Below, piece after piece: positions 46,330 through 56,068 of a stretch of DNA of 64,000 nt (position 1 is its first letter; every line of letters begins with the position of its first letter). The notes below the pieces were generated by a model, which saw only the letters and a list, made by a program, of their open reading frames with translations, did not search any database and was not told the origin of the DNA. The stretch is taken from the NCBI GenBank assembly GCA_030604135.1, contig JAUVWL010000021.1, forward strand, positions 1 through 64,000, read 5' to 3'. A program made the translations under genes and the position numbers. The DNA comes from Burkholderiales bacterium (GTDB taxonomy: Bacteria; Pseudomonadota; Gammaproteobacteria; Burkholderiales; Burkholderiaceae_C).

Positions 46330-49300
46330 GTGACCCTGCACCTGCGCTTTTTCGATGGCGGCAACGCCGTCAGCGACTTCAAAGTCCAGCAACTCCTGCC
46401 CCGCCTGCAGGTGGTTTCCGACAAGATCACGGGCCTGTCGGCCCGTTTCGTGCATCTGGCGTCCTTCGACGCCGCGCCCGATGCCGCCACGGTGGAGCGC
46501 CTGGGCCAGCTGATGAGCTATGGCGAACCGGTGACCGAGGCCTTTGTCGCCGCCGAAAAGGCCGGCGCCCCGGCGCTGTACGTGCTGCCCCGACTGGGAA
46601 CCGTCTCGCCTTGGGCTTCCAAGGCCACCGATATTGCACGCAATTGCGGTCTGGTGTTGCACCGGGTTGAACGATTGGTCGAATTCCGTATCGGTCTGAA
46701 ATCGGGGTTGCTGGGCAAGTCGCGCCTGTCCGAAGACCAGCTGCGCGCGGTGGCCGACCTGCTGCACGACCGCATGACCGAGGCCGTGACCACCGAGCGC
46801 AGCCAGGCCGAGGCGCTGTTCACCGAACTGCACCCCGCGCCCATGGAGCACGTGGACGTGCTGGGCGGTGGTCGCGCCGCGCTGGAAAAGGCCAACACCG
46901 ACTGGGGCCTGGCCCTGGCCGACGACGAGATCGACTACCTGGTCAACGCCTTCAATGGCCTCAAGCGCAACCCGACCGACGTCGAGCTGATGATGTTCGC
47001 GCAGGCCAACAGCGAACACTGCCGCCACAAGATCTTCAACGCGCAGTTCACCATCGACGGCGTGGCGCAGGACAAGAGCCTGTTCGGCATGATCCGCCAC
47101 ACGCACCAGACGTCGCCGCAACACACCATCGTGGCGTACTCCGACAACGCCTCCATCATGGAAGGCCACCAGCTGGAGCGCTTCGTGGCCCGCGTTGATG
47201 GCGCTGTCGCGCCCGCCTACCAGGCGGAAGCCGCCACCCACCACATCCTGATGAAGGTGGAAACGCACAACCACCCGACCGCGATTTCGCCGTTCCCCGG
47301 CGCCTCCACCGGCGCGGGCGGCGAGATCCGCGACGAGGGCGCGACCGGCCGCGGCTCCAAACCCAAGGCCGGCCTGACCGGCTTCACCGTCTCCAAGCTC
47401 TGGGGCGGTATGAGCGACCAGCCGGGCGGCAAGCCCGAGCACATCGCCAGCCCGCTGCAGATCATGACCGAGGGCCCACTGGGCGGCGCCGCGTTCAACA
47501 ACGAGTTCGGCCGTCCGAACCTGCTGGGTTACTTCCGCGAGTACGAGCAGGACGTGGGTGGCGTGACCCGCGGCTACCACAAGCCCATCATGATCGCGGG
47601 CGGCCTGGGCCAGATCGACGCCACGCAGACCAAGAAAATCGATTTCCCCGCCGGCACGCTGCTGATCCAGCTCGGCGGCCCGGGCATGAAGATCGGCATG
47701 GGCGGCGGCGCCGCCAGCTCCATGGCCACCGGCACCAACGCCGCCTCGCTGGACTTCGACAGCGTGCAGCGCGGCAACCCCGAGATCGAGCGCCGCGCGC
47801 AGGAGGTCATCAACCACTGCTGGGCGCAGGGCGAGAAGAACCCGGTGCTGTTCATCCACGACGTGGGCGCGGGCGGCCTGTCCAACGCCTTCCCTGAGCT
47901 GGTGAACGATGCCGGCCGTGGCGCCCGCTTCGATCTTCGCGCTGTGCCGCTGGAAGAGAGCGGACTGGCGCCCAAGGAAATCTGGTGCAACGAGAGCCAG
48001 GAACGCTACGTGCTGGCCATCGCACCCGAGTCGCTCGAACAGTTCAAGGCCTTCTGCGAGCGCGAGCGCTGCCCGTTCGCGGTGGTCGGGGTGGCCACCG
48101 AAGAGCGGCAACTGCAACTGGTGGACGCGGGTAAGGAAAGCCCTGTGGACATGCCGATGGACGTGCTGCTGGGCAAGCCGCCCAAGATGCACCGCGACGT
48201 GAAAACAGTCCAGCGGGAATTCCAGCCCATGGACCTCACCGGCGTGTCGCTGGAAAAGGCGGTCATCGACGTGCTGAGCCACCCGACCGTGGCGTCCAAG
48301 CGCTTCCTGGTCACCATCGGCGACCGCACCGTGGGCGGCCTGACCCACCGCGACCAGATGGTCGGCCCCTGGCAGGTGCCGGTGGCCGACTGCGCCGTGA
48401 CCCTGGCCGACTACGCCGGTTTCGCCGGTGAAGCCATGTCCATGGGCGAGCGCACGCCGCTGGCGGCCATCAACGCCGCGGCCTCTGGCCGCATGGCGGT
48501 GGCCGAGGCGATCACCAACCTGCTGGCCGCGCCGATCGAGCTGCCGCGCGTCAAGCTGTCGGCCAACTGGATGGCCGCCTGCGGCGAGCCCGGTGAAGAC
48601 GCCGACCTGTATGCCACCGTCAAGGCCATCGGCATGGAGCTGTGCCCGGCGCTGGGCGTGTCGGTCCCGGTCGGCAAGGACAGCCTGTCCATGCGCACAC
48701 AGTGGACCGCCGACGGCGAGAAGAAGAAAGTCACCTCGCCGGTGAGCCTCATCGTCAGCGCCTTCGCCACCCTGACCGACGTTCGCGGCACGCTCACGCC
48801 GCAGCTCAACCGCGATATCGATGACACCACCCTGGTCCTGGTCGACCTGGGCAAGGGTCGCAACCGTCTGGGGGGTAGCGTGCTCGGCCTGACCCTGGGC
48901 CAGGCCGGTGATGAGGTGCCCGACCTGGACAGCCCGCAGGACCTGATCCATCTGGTCAATGCGGTCAATGCGCTGCGCGCGAAAGGCCAGATCCTGGCCT
49001 ACCACGACCGTTCCGACGGCGGCCTGCTGGCCGCAGCGGCCGAAATGGCTTTTGCCGGTCAGGTGGGCGTGGCGCTGAACGTGGACATGCTGGTCACGGA
49101 GGGCGACGGCATTTCGGACAGCCGCATGGACACCGGTGATGCCAAGAACTGGGCCACCCAGATCGGCGCCCGACGCGAAGAACTCACCCTCAAGGCCTTG
49201 TTCAGCGAAGAGCTGGGCGTGGTGCTGCAGGTCAGGACCGAAGACCGCAATGCGGTCATGCAGACCCTGCGGGAGCACGGCCTGAGCAAGCACAGCCACT

Positions 49301-50337
49301 TTGTCGGCAAGACGCGCCCGGTGTCCTCGTCCATCGACGTGGGCAAGGGCCAGCTGCAGGTCTGGCGCGACACCAAGGTCATTTTCAGTGCGTCGCTGTA
49401 CGACCTGCAGCAGGTCTGGGACAGCGTGAGCTGGAAGATCAACCAGCAGCGCGACAACCCGGCCTGCGCCGACAGTGAGCACGCGGCCGCCGGTCGGCCG
49501 GACGACCCGGGCCTGCATGTCAGTCTGACCTTCGACCCGCAGGACAACGTGGCCGCGCCGTACCTGAACCTGAGCCGGCCCAAGGTGGCGATCCTGCGCG
49601 AGCAGGGCGTGAACTCGCACGTGGAAATGGCCTACGCCTTCACCCAGGCGGGTTTCGAGGCGTTCGACGTGCACATGACCGACCTTCAGTCGGGACGGGC
49701 CCAGCTGGCCGACTTCAAGGGCGTGGTCGCCTGTGGTGGTTTCAGTTACGGCGACACGCTGGGTGCCGGCATCGGTTGGGCGCGCAGCATCACCTTCAAC
49801 CCGCTCCTGTCCGAGCAATTCCAGGGCTTTTTTGCGCGCAAGGACACCTTTGGCCTGGGCGTGTGCAACGGCTGCCAGATGTTCGCCGAGCTGGCCGACA
49901 TCATCCCCGGCGCCGAGGCCTGGCCGCGTTTCACGACCAACCAGAGCGAGCGTTTCGAGGCCCGCCTGTCGATGGTGGAAGTGCTGGACTCGCCCAGTCT
50001 GTTCCTGCAGGACATGGCCGGCAGCCGCCTTCCGATCGCGGTGGCGCACGGCGAGGGTTACGCCAACTTCAGGCACCGCGGCGATCCGGCCCAGGCCATT
50101 ACCGCCATGCGTTTCGTGGACAACTCGGGTGCGGCCACCGAGCAGTATCCGTTCAACCCGAACGGCAGTCCGGGCGGTCTGACGGCAGTGACCACCGCCG
50201 ATGGCCGTTTCACGGCCATGATGCCGCACCCCGAGCGGGTGTTCCGCAACATCCAGATGAGCTGGAGCAGCGGCGACCCTAGCGAGCTCAGTCCGTGGAT
50301 GCGCATCTGGCGCAACGCACGAAGGTGGGTGGGCTGA
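46330..50337 (+). CDS. purL: Phosphoribosylformylglycinamidine synthase
   Basis: 1335 residues from GTG 46330 ([16 protein letters not shown]); the open frame to 46177 overlaps map and is not used. The large single-chain PurL converts FGAR to FGAM with ATP and glutamine. The linker and synthetase domains carry [20 protein letters not shown] and [11 protein letters not shown], and the C-terminal class I glutaminase has the nucleophile Cys in GVCNGCQM with the His-Glu pair in MMPHPERV. Full length, all motifs intact. A 1356-residue open frame on the opposite strand is a codon-bias shadow. Confidence 0.98.
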   Translation: MTLHLRFFDGGNAVSDFKVQQLLPRLQVVSDKITGLSARFVHLASFDAAPDAATVERLGQLMSYGEPVTEAFVAAEKAGAPALYVLPRLGTVSPWASKATDIARNCGLVLHRVERLVEFRIGLKSGLLGKSRLSEDQLRAVADLLHDRMTEAVTTERSQAEALFTELHPAPMEHVDVLGGGRAALEKANTDWGLALADDEIDYLVNAFNGLKRNPTDVELMMFAQANSEHCRHKIFNAQFTIDGVAQDKSLFGMIRHTHQTSPQHTIVAYSDNASIMEGHQLERFVARVDGAVAPAYQAEAATHHILMKVETHNHPTAISPFPGASTGAGGEIRDEGATGRGSKPKAGLTGFTVSKLWGGMSDQPGGKPEHIASPLQIMTEGPLGGAAFNNEFGRPNLLGYFREYEQDVGGVTRGYHKPIMIAGGLGQIDATQTKKIDFPAGTLLIQLGGPGMKIGMGGGAASSMATGTNAASLDFDSVQRGNPEIERRAQEVINHCWAQGEKNPVLFIHDVGAGGLSNAFPELVNDAGRGARFDLRAVPLEESGLAPKEIWCNESQERYVLAIAPESLEQFKAFCERERCPFAVVGVATEERQLQLVDAGKESPVDMPMDVLLGKPPKMHRDVKTVQREFQPMDLTGVSLEKAVIDVLSHPTVASKRFLVTIGDRTVGGLTHRDQMVGPWQVPVADCAVTLADYAGFAGEAMSMGERTPLAAINAAASGRMAVAEAITNLLAAPIELPRVKLSANWMAACGEPGEDADLYATVKAIGMELCPALGVSVPVGKDSLSMRTQWTADGEKKKVTSPVSLIVSAFATLTDVRGTLTPQLNRDIDDTTLVLVDLGKGRNRLGGSVLGLTLGQAGDEVPDLDSPQDLIHLVNAVNALRAKGQILAYHDRSDGGLLAAAAEMAFAGQVGVALNVDMLVTEGDGISDSRMDTGDAKNWATQIGARREELTLKALFSEELGVVLQVRTEDRNAVMQTLREHGLSKHSHFVGKTRPVSSSIDVGKGQLQVWRDTKVIFSASLYDLQQVWDSVSWKINQQRDNPACADSEHAAAGRPDDPGLHVSLTFDPQDNVAAPYLNLSRPKVAILREQGVNSHVEMAYAFTQAGFEAFDVHMTDLQSGRAQLADFKGVVACGGFSYGDTLGAGIGWARSITFNPLLSEQFQGFFARKDTFGLGVCNGCQMFAELADIIPGAEAWPRFTTNQSERFEARLSMVEVLDSPSLFLQDMAGSRLPIAVAHGEGYANFRHRGDPAQAITAMRFVDNSGAATEQYPFNPNGSPGGLTAVTTADGRFTAMMPHPERVFRNIQMSWSSGDPSELSPWMRIWRNARRWVG

Positions 50338-50344
50338 CTTCGCC

Positions 50345-51166
50345 ATGTCCCGGCTGCACCCACTATCGGTCGACACCGTCCAGGCCTATGCCCGAGATGG
50401 AGCGGTGGTCCTGCGGGGCGTGCTCAACGCCGACGAGCTTCGCTCGCTGGAAGCGGGCATCGAGCACAACCTGTCCCACCTGAGCCCGCTGGCCCTGGTG
50501 GCCAGTGAGGTCGACGATCCGGGCCGCTTTGTCGAAGACTTCTGCACCTGGCAGTCCAATCCAGACTACTGGCGTGTCCTGAAAGATTCGGCGCTGCCCC
50601 ACCTGGCGGCCCAGCTGATGCAGAGCCGGACCGTGCGTCTGTACCACGACCACCTGCTGGTCAAGGAGCCGGGCACCCGTCAGCCTACACCCTGGCATCA
50701 GGACCAGCCTTACTACAACGTGGCCGGTGCCCAGAACGTCAGTTTCTGGATTCCGGTGGACCCCGTGTCCCTGGAAAGTACCCTGCGGTTCGTGGCCGGC
50801 TCCCACACGGGTACCTGGTTCATGCCCCGCACCTTCAGAGACCAGCAAGCCAAGTGGTTCCCTGAGGGCTCACTCGCCGAATTGCCACCCATCGAGGCCG
50901 AGCCCAAGGCCTATCCGCAGCTGGGCTGGGCGCTGGAGCCCGGGGACTGTGTGGCCTTTCACATGCTCAGCCTGCACGCCAGCAGTGGCACAGGGCCTGG
51001 AGCCAGGCGCCGCGTGTTCTCGGCCCGCTACCTGGGCGACGACGCCGTCCATGCCCCCAGACCATGGCGCACCTCGCCACCCTTTCCCGATCTGGAGCAA
51101 AGGCTTCCGGCCGGGCAACCGATGGACGACACCCTGTTTCCTCAGGTATGGCCTGCCCTGTCCTGA
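50345..51166 (+). CDS. Phytanoyl-CoA dioxygenase family protein
   Basis: 273 residues, starting 8 bases after purL. The double-stranded beta-helix Fe(II)/2-oxoglutarate oxygenase signature is there: HxD in WHQD (His118, Asp120), the distal His in the region VAFHMLSLHASSG (about 203-212) and the oxoglutarate-binding Arg in RRRVFSARYLGDD. Substrate unknown; members hydroxylate small molecules or fatty acyl groups. It may be cotranscribed with purL by closeness only. Confidence 0.85.
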   Translation: MSRLHPLSVDTVQAYARDGAVVLRGVLNADELRSLEAGIEHNLSHLSPLALVASEVDDPGRFVEDFCTWQSNPDYWRVLKDSALPHLAAQLMQSRTVRLYHDHLLVKEPGTRQPTPWHQDQPYYNVAGAQNVSFWIPVDPVSLESTLRFVAGSHTGTWFMPRTFRDQQAKWFPEGSLAELPPIEAEPKAYPQLGWALEPGDCVAFHMLSLHASSGTGPGARRRVFSARYLGDDAVHAPRPWRTSPPFPDLEQRLPAGQPMDDTLFPQVWPALS

Positions 51167-51211
51167 GACTCGGGAAGCCTGGGGCCGCGTGGCGCTTGAA
51201 CTCCACGCACG

Positions 51212-51252
51212 TTGACTTGTATCAAGCCTTGTCGGTCCACAACCCATAGACT
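51212..51252 (+). promoter_or_regulatory. FNR/Anr-type site and -10 of the hemerythrin-like gene
   Basis: TTGAC-TTGT-ATCAA (51212-51225) matches the FNR consensus TTGATNNNNATCAA at nine of ten positions. TAGACT at 51247-51252 fits a -10, placing the site centre about 41 bases upstream of the predicted transcript start, the classical class II activator position. Confidence 0.7.
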
Positions 51253-51334
51253 GGGCACTTGGTCAAACGTCAGTGTACTGACTGTCTGTACACGGGCGGC
51301 CAAAGCACGAAGACGATTCATTCAGGAGCCATCC

Positions 51335-51856
51335 ATGTCTGCCGACACCCCGATCAGCAATTTCAACAACTGCCACGTTGGCATTCTCAAACGACTCAAT
51401 GCCCTGGGCGAGTTGCCAGCCCTGCTGGAGCCCGCAGCCAGAGCCAAGGCCATTGCCGAGGAGTCCCTGGAGTTCTTCCGCGAGGCAATTTTTGAACACC
51501 ATCTGGAAGAAGAACGCGAGTTGTTTCCCGCTGTCATCGCCAGCGCGCAGCCCGGGGAGGAACTGCAGCGGGTCAAGGCCATGGCCCAGCGCCTGACAGA
51601 AGAACACCGTGGTATTGAAAAGCTCTGGAAAAGCCTGGAAAAGGGGCTGAAACAGGTCTCCAAAGGACAGAGCACCGAACTGGACGTGGGAGATGTGCAG
51701 CGCCTGGTGACCGAGTACCAGGCCCACGCACACTACGAGGAAACCGAGTTCCTGCCCTTGTCCGAACAGATTCTCGGGCGCAACAGCAACCACATGGCGG
51801 CCCTGGGCCTGAGCCTGCACATGCGCCATGTGAAGACTGTACCGGGCTATATCTGA
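51335..51856 (+). CDS. Hemerythrin HHE-domain protein
   Basis: 173 residues from ATG 51335 with AGGAG at 51324-51328. A four-helix bundle with the expected iron ligands: His in NCHVGIL, HHLEEERELFP, EEHRGIE and HAHYEETEFLP. Such proteins bind a di-iron centre and handle oxygen, nitric oxide or iron-sulfur repair in low oxygen. The FNR-type promoter fits oxygen-limited expression. Confidence 0.88.
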   Translation: MSADTPISNFNNCHVGILKRLNALGELPALLEPAARAKAIAEESLEFFREAIFEHHLEEERELFPAVIASAQPGEELQRVKAMAQRLTEEHRGIEKLWKSLEKGLKQVSKGQSTELDVGDVQRLVTEYQAHAHYEETEFLPLSEQILGRNSNHMAALGLSLHMRHVKTVPGYI

Positions 51857-51921
51857 ACCAGAGAAAACCTGACAAACAACTTGAAATAAAGTTCTAAGCC
51901 AATTGAATTGGTTGAAAATTT

Positions 51922-52395
51922 TTGCTGAAACCTTGGTGTGAGGCTACACTGGACCGATGTGGCCGAGCGCCGCTGTGCAGGGCCTTTCCAGTCACCACTT
52001 CAACTTCGGCTTCTGTCTTGGCACGTCTGTCTGCATCACCCGAACACTGGCTCGCCGAAACCCGCAGTGACTCGGTGGTGGTGCTGAGCATTCCGGGTCT
52101 GCTGTCCCGGGCACGCGATTTCGACCTGGACGTGAGCCTGGTCGTGACGGTACCCGAACGGGCCGATGACAGCACAGCACCCCCATGGCATGAACTTGCC
52201 CTGGAGGTCGATGGCCTGCGGCAATGGTCGCGGCGGGTGCCCAGCCACAACCCCGGCCAGACCGATGGGCTCGACTACCACCTGAGCCTGCGTCTGGAGG
52301 CCGGGCAGGCCGTGCGCGTGCGTGCCCTGGCCGCCTGCCAGGGCTCCCACATCCGCCACCTTCAGATCGAAGCCAGGGAGAACCTGGTCGACTGA
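51922..52395 (+). CDS. Uncharacterised protein
   Basis: 157 residues if begun at TTG 51922; no ATG or GTG is in frame before the conserved-looking body. TTG 52018 (LARLSASPEHW) would give 125 residues and is as likely. The body is beta-rich with alternating hydrophobic residues (SDSVVVLSIPGLL, DFDLDVSLVVTV, YHLSLRLEAGQAV) and no export signal. No family is recognised. It ends 7 bases from the convergent U32 gene. The AT-rich stretch at 51865-51925 probably contains its promoter. Confidence 0.5.
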   Translation: MLKPWCEATLDRCGRAPLCRAFPVTTSTSASVLARLSASPEHWLAETRSDSVVVLSIPGLLSRARDFDLDVSLVVTVPERADDSTAPPWHELALEVDGLRQWSRRVPSHNPGQTDGLDYHLSLRLEAGQAVRVRALAACQGSHIRHLQIEARENLVD

Positions 52396-52402
52396 CCGTT
52401 GT

Positions 52403-54442
52403 TCAGGTCGGGCCTCTGCGGCCAGAAACCTGTGGCCGCTCGGGGCGTTGGCGGTAGAAGGTCACCGGACTGGCTGGCGTGGTGTTCAGGACACTGCGCT
52501 TGATCTTTCCCACCACGTGCATTTCGCAGGGCTTGCAATCGAAGCGCAGCGTGAGCTTCTCCTTGCCGTTGATCAGCTGCATGGGCTCGGCCCGCACCGT
52601 GCCTTGCACACCGGTCACACCCTTGGCCTGTTTTGGGCACAGGCTGAGGCTGAAGCGGACACAGTGCTTGGTGATCATCAGGCTGACTTCGCCTTCCTCT
52701 TCGTGGCTTTCATACGCCGAAGCGATGACCTTCACGCCGTGTCTGGCGTAGAAATCCCGCGCCTTGTGGTTGAAAACGTTGGCCAGGTAGGTCAGCGTGT
52801 CTTCCGGATAGGGCGCAGGTGGCTCGACCGGTGTAGATCTCGGCAGACGCGACCAGGCCGCAGCGCGGGCCTCCTCGAGGCGATCCACCGCTTCGCGGCG
52901 CAGCGCATTGAGCTGGGAAGCGGGCACAAATCGCGGCCCCTTCAGGCGAAGCGTCACGTCCAGCGGCTGGAGCAGGGTGTCGCCCAGACGGGACAGGTTG
53001 TCACGCAGTCGGATCTCGGCCTGCCCGGGGTCTTTGGCATCCTGCAGCGGACCGGGCAGGGTGGCTGCGCCATGGTGACCATCCTCGTCCGTGATGGTCA
53101 GTCGCAATCCGTCGGGTGTTTCCTCCAATGTCAGCCAGGCGCCAATGCGCCGCTCGGCCGATTTCTTTTCCAGACCGCGCACCCAGTCCATGTCGCGGTT
53201 GCGGTTGACCTGCACGCCCTTGCGCAGGTCCTTGAAACCCTCCATGGGGTCCTTGGGAAAGACGCGCCAGAGCTTGGCACCTTGACCCTCACCGCGGCCC
53301 TCTCCCGCACGCGGGACAGGGAGTTGTTCCGCACGGTTGATCTGCAGACCCACGAGCTCTTTTTGCAGATTCAGATAACACAGGCCGTCACCGTTGTGGA
53401 TCTCCGTGGCCGGGTCCTCGGTCTGCAGCTCGACGAAGTTGGGGCCGGTAGCGGTGACAAAACCGATGGGGCGCCCCGGGTTCTTGGGCGTGTCGAAGGC
53501 ACCGATGTCTTCCTTGCGGCCCTGCACGAAGTAGTCGGTGAACTCACGGTTGAAGTTCTGATTGGGGTCGGGCCGGAAATGGAAGGTGCATTCACCGCTG
53601 CTGGCACGCGCCAGTTCCGGTCGCTCCTCCAGGATTTCGTCCAGCAACAGCCGGTAGTGTGCGGTGATGTTCTTGACGTAGGCCACGTCCTTGTAGCGAC
53701 CTTCGATCTTGAAGCTGCGCACGCCAGCGTCGATGATCTGGCGCAGGTTGTCGCTCTGGTTGTTGTCCTTCATCGACAGCACGTGCTTGTCGTGCGCGAC
53801 GATGCGACCCTGGCTGTCTTTCACCTCATAGGGCAGGCGGCAGGCCTGTGAGCAGTCGCCGCGGTTGGCGCTGCGGCCGGTGTGGGCGTGGCTGATGTAG
53901 CACTGGCCGCTATAGGCCACGCAGAGCGCGCCGTGTACGAAAAACTCGAGGACGGCGCGGCCGGGCGCGTCGCGCTGGCCGAGTGCCGCGTCGATGGCGG
54001 CGATCTGCTGCAGCGTCAGCTCTCGCGCCAACACGATCTGGCTCAGGCCCGCGTCCTGCAGGAAGCGGGCTTTTTCGGGTGTTCGGATGTCGGTCTGTGT
54101 GCTGGCGTGCAGCTGGATCGGAGGCAGGTCGATCTCCAGCAGCCCCATGTCCTGGATGATCAGCGCGTCGACGCCGGCATCGTACAACTGCCAGGCCAGC
54201 TTGCGCGCGGGCTCCAGTTCGTCGTCGCGCAGGATGGTGTTCATGGTCACGAAGATGCGGCTGTTGAAGCGGTGCGCATGCCGCGCCAGCCGCGCAATGT
54301 CCTGCACGCTGTTGTCGGCGCTGGCTCGGGCGCCGAACGAGGGTCCGCCAATGTAGACCGCGTCGGCCCCATGGTTCACCGCCTCGACGCCGATGTCGGC
54401 ATCGCGGGCGGGAGACAGCAGTTCAAGTTGATGGGGCAGCAT
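52403..54442 (-). CDS. rlhA: U32 family protein, RlhA-like 23S rRNA hydroxylation enzyme
   Basis: 679 residues. The U32 domain carries SPARDADIGVEAVNHGADAVY-type opening, the four clustered Cys of GALCVAYSGQCYIS and GDCSQACRLPYE, and a long C-terminal extension as in E. coli RlhA (YdcP), which hydroxylates C2501 of 23S rRNA. The length agrees with that enzyme better than with the shorter TrhP. Around residues 368-382 the chain PVPRAGEGRGEGQG is encoded by a REP-like palindromic sequence that seems inserted in frame. Its start is 91 bases from the divergent hydrolase gene. Confidence 0.8.
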   Translation of the reverse strand: MLPHQLELLSPARDADIGVEAVNHGADAVYIGGPSFGARASADNSVQDIARLARHAHRFNSRIFVTMNTILRDDELEPARKLAWQLYDAGVDALIIQDMGLLEIDLPPIQLHASTQTDIRTPEKARFLQDAGLSQIVLARELTLQQIAAIDAALGQRDAPGRAVLEFFVHGALCVAYSGQCYISHAHTGRSANRGDCSQACRLPYEVKDSQGRIVAHDKHVLSMKDNNQSDNLRQIIDAGVRSFKIEGRYKDVAYVKNITAHYRLLLDEILEERPELARASSGECTFHFRPDPNQNFNREFTDYFVQGRKEDIGAFDTPKNPGRPIGFVTATGPNFVELQTEDPATEIHNGDGLCYLNLQKELVGLQINRAEQLPVPRAGEGRGEGQGAKLWRVFPKDPMEGFKDLRKGVQVNRNRDMDWVRGLEKKSAERRIGAWLTLEETPDGLRLTITDEDGHHGAATLPGPLQDAKDPGQAEIRLRDNLSRLGDTLLQPLDVTLRLKGPRFVPASQLNALRREAVDRLEEARAAAWSRLPRSTPVEPPAPYPEDTLTYLANVFNHKARDFYARHGVKVIASAYESHEEEGEVSLMITKHCVRFSLSLCPKQAKGVTGVQGTVRAEPMQLINGKEKLTLRFDCKPCEMHVVGKIKRSVLNTTPASPVTFYRQRPERPQVSGRRGPT
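53286..53323 (-). repeat. REP-like palindrome inside the rlhA reading frame
   Basis: The plus strand reads CCCTCACC, a short spacer, then CCCTCTCCCG-CACG-CGGGACAGGGAG, with an imperfect 10-bp stem. It resembles the widespread intergenic repeat of proteobacteria with CCCTCTCCC...GGGAGAGGG arms. It keeps the frame and adds about 12 low-complexity residues. Confidence 0.6.
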
Positions 54443-54533
54443 CTGGCTTCAGGAATTCGTGAGGGCAGGGCATCGGCCTGGTCGGTCCACAGGCAGAATG
54501 CGGGGCAACCCCTTATTGTCCCGGAGAACGCCC

Positions 54534-55298
54534 ATGTCTGCACCAGCCCAGTTGTCCAGCACCAGCATCGTCCTCGTACACGGCTCGTGGCACGGCGCCT
54601 GGTGCTGGAAGCGGGTGCTGCCCCTGCTGCGGGGTGCGGGCGTTGAAACGCACGCGGTGACCCTCACGGGGGTGGGCGAGCGGGCCCACCTGCTGAGCCC
54701 GGCGGTCGGCATCGAAACCCACATCCAGGACGTGATCGGTCTGATCGAGGCCGAGGAATTGCAACGGGTGGTGCTGGTCGGACACAGTTATGCGGGCAAC
54801 CTGATCACCTGCGTCGCCGACCGACTGGAGCGCGCCCATCCCGGCTTGCTTCGGCACCTGGTGTACCTGGATGCCGGCATTCCCGATCCCGGCAGCAGCT
54901 GGAGCACACCGCATACTCCCGAGACTGTCGCCAGGCGCGATGCCGAGGCCCGGGCCAGCAGCGGCGGCCTGAGTTTTCCGCCGCCCGATGCCAGGGTGTT
55001 CGGCCTGGAGGGAGACGACCGCGACTGGGTCAACCGCCGACAGACGCCCCAACCCTACCGGCTCTACCACGAGCCTCTTCAGTTCGACCCGGCGCTGGTC
55101 TGGCGCATCCCGCACAGCTTCATCGACTGCACCAACCCTCCGCTGGCCACGATCGACGCCGCCCGGCGGCGGGTGCGCAGCGAACCCGGCTGGAAAGTGT
55201 ATGAACTGGCAACCGGCCACGACCCCATGGTCAGCGCCCCGCGGGAGCTGGCGCAATGGCTGCTGGCTGTACACCACCAGGCGTCACTGTCGGCATGA
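54534..55298 (+). CDS. Alpha/beta hydrolase
   Basis: 254 residues from ATG 54534 with GGAGAA at 54523-54528. LVHGSWHGAWCW forms the oxyanion region, the nucleophile elbow is GHSYAG, and the catalytic His is in ATGHDPM. The compact fold with WHGAW resembles the plant hydroxynitrile lyase/esterase-like group (Abhydrolase_6). Substrate is not predictable. The next gene overlaps by four bases. Confidence 0.85.
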   Translation: MSAPAQLSSTSIVLVHGSWHGAWCWKRVLPLLRGAGVETHAVTLTGVGERAHLLSPAVGIETHIQDVIGLIEAEELQRVVLVGHSYAGNLITCVADRLERAHPGLLRHLVYLDAGIPDPGSSWSTPHTPETVARRDAEARASSGGLSFPPPDARVFGLEGDDRDWVNRRQTPQPYRLYHEPLQFDPALVWRIPHSFIDCTNPPLATIDAARRRVRSEPGWKVYELATGHDPMVSAPRELAQWLLAVHHQASLSA

Positions 55299-56068
55299 GC
55301 GGGTCCGGCTTGCCGCTCCAGCATGGCCGGTTCGACCGCATCGACCTGCTGCGCGCCGCCGCCATGGTCTGGATGACGGTGTTCCACTTCTGCTTCGACC
55401 TGAACCACTTCGGGTTCATCGAGCAGAACTTCTACCGCGACCCGTTCTGGACCTGGCAGCGCACCGCCATCGTCAGCCTTTTCCTGTTCACGGCGGGCCT
55501 GTCCCAGGCGGTGGCCTGGCACCAGGGGCAGTCATGGACACGTTTCTGGCGGCGCTGGGCGCAAATCCTGGCCGCTGCGCTGCTGGTCACCGCCGGCTCC
55601 ATGCTCATGTTTCCCCGCAGCTACATCTATTTCGGGGTGTTGCACGGCATTGCGGCCATGCTTGTCATTGTGCGACTGAGCGCAGGATGGGGGCCCTGGC
55701 TCTGGATTGCCGGCGCATCGGCCCTGATTGCTCCGCACCTGGCCCCGCACCTGATGGCCGCCTGGCCCTCGGCCGAGGTGCTCAACAAGCCGATGCTGAA
55801 CTGGCTCGGCCTGATCAGTCGCAAGCCAGTCACCGAAGACTACGTGCCTTTGCTGCCATGGCTTGGCATCATGTGGTGGGGCATGGCTGCCGGTCAGTGG
55901 ACCTTGCAGCACCGACCAGGATGGTTGCATGGAGCCGGGAAAGCGTCGGGCCCGATCCATCGAGCCTTCGTCGTGCTGGGACGCTGGAGCCTGAGCTACT
56001 ACCTGCTGCACCAGCCAGTGATGATCGGCATGCTCATGCTGCTTGTCTGGGTCACCTCGCGGGCGTGA
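55295..56068 (+). CDS. DUF1624 membrane protein (heparan-alpha-glucosaminide N-acetyltransferase-like)
   Basis: 257 residues. FDRIDLLRAAAMVWMTVFHFCFDL is the family's first helix block, and seven to eight membrane segments follow, ending in LGRWSLSYYLLHQP. Such proteins are thought to acylate sugars across the membrane. Its ATG overlaps the hydrolase stop (ATGA), and its 3' end overlaps the convergent aminotransferase by 17 bases. Confidence 0.8.
   Translation: MSGSGLPLQHGRFDRIDLLRAAAMVWMTVFHFCFDLNHFGFIEQNFYRDPFWTWQRTAIVSLFLFTAGLSQAVAWHQGQSWTRFWRRWAQILAAALLVTAGSMLMFPRSYIYFGVLHGIAAMLVIVRLSAGWGPWLWIAGASALIAPHLAPHLMAAWPSAEVLNKPMLNWLGLISRKPVTEDYVPLLPWLGIMWWGMAAGQWTLQHRPGWLHGAGKASGPIHRAFVVLGRWSLSYYLLHQPVMIGMLMLLVWVTSRA

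Noticed and set aside
46306-50376. A 1356-residue open frame on the minus strand opposite purL
   Set aside because: It is the exact shadow of purL in high-GC codon bias; composition is Ala/Gly/Arg/His-rich with no domain, while purL is fully conserved.
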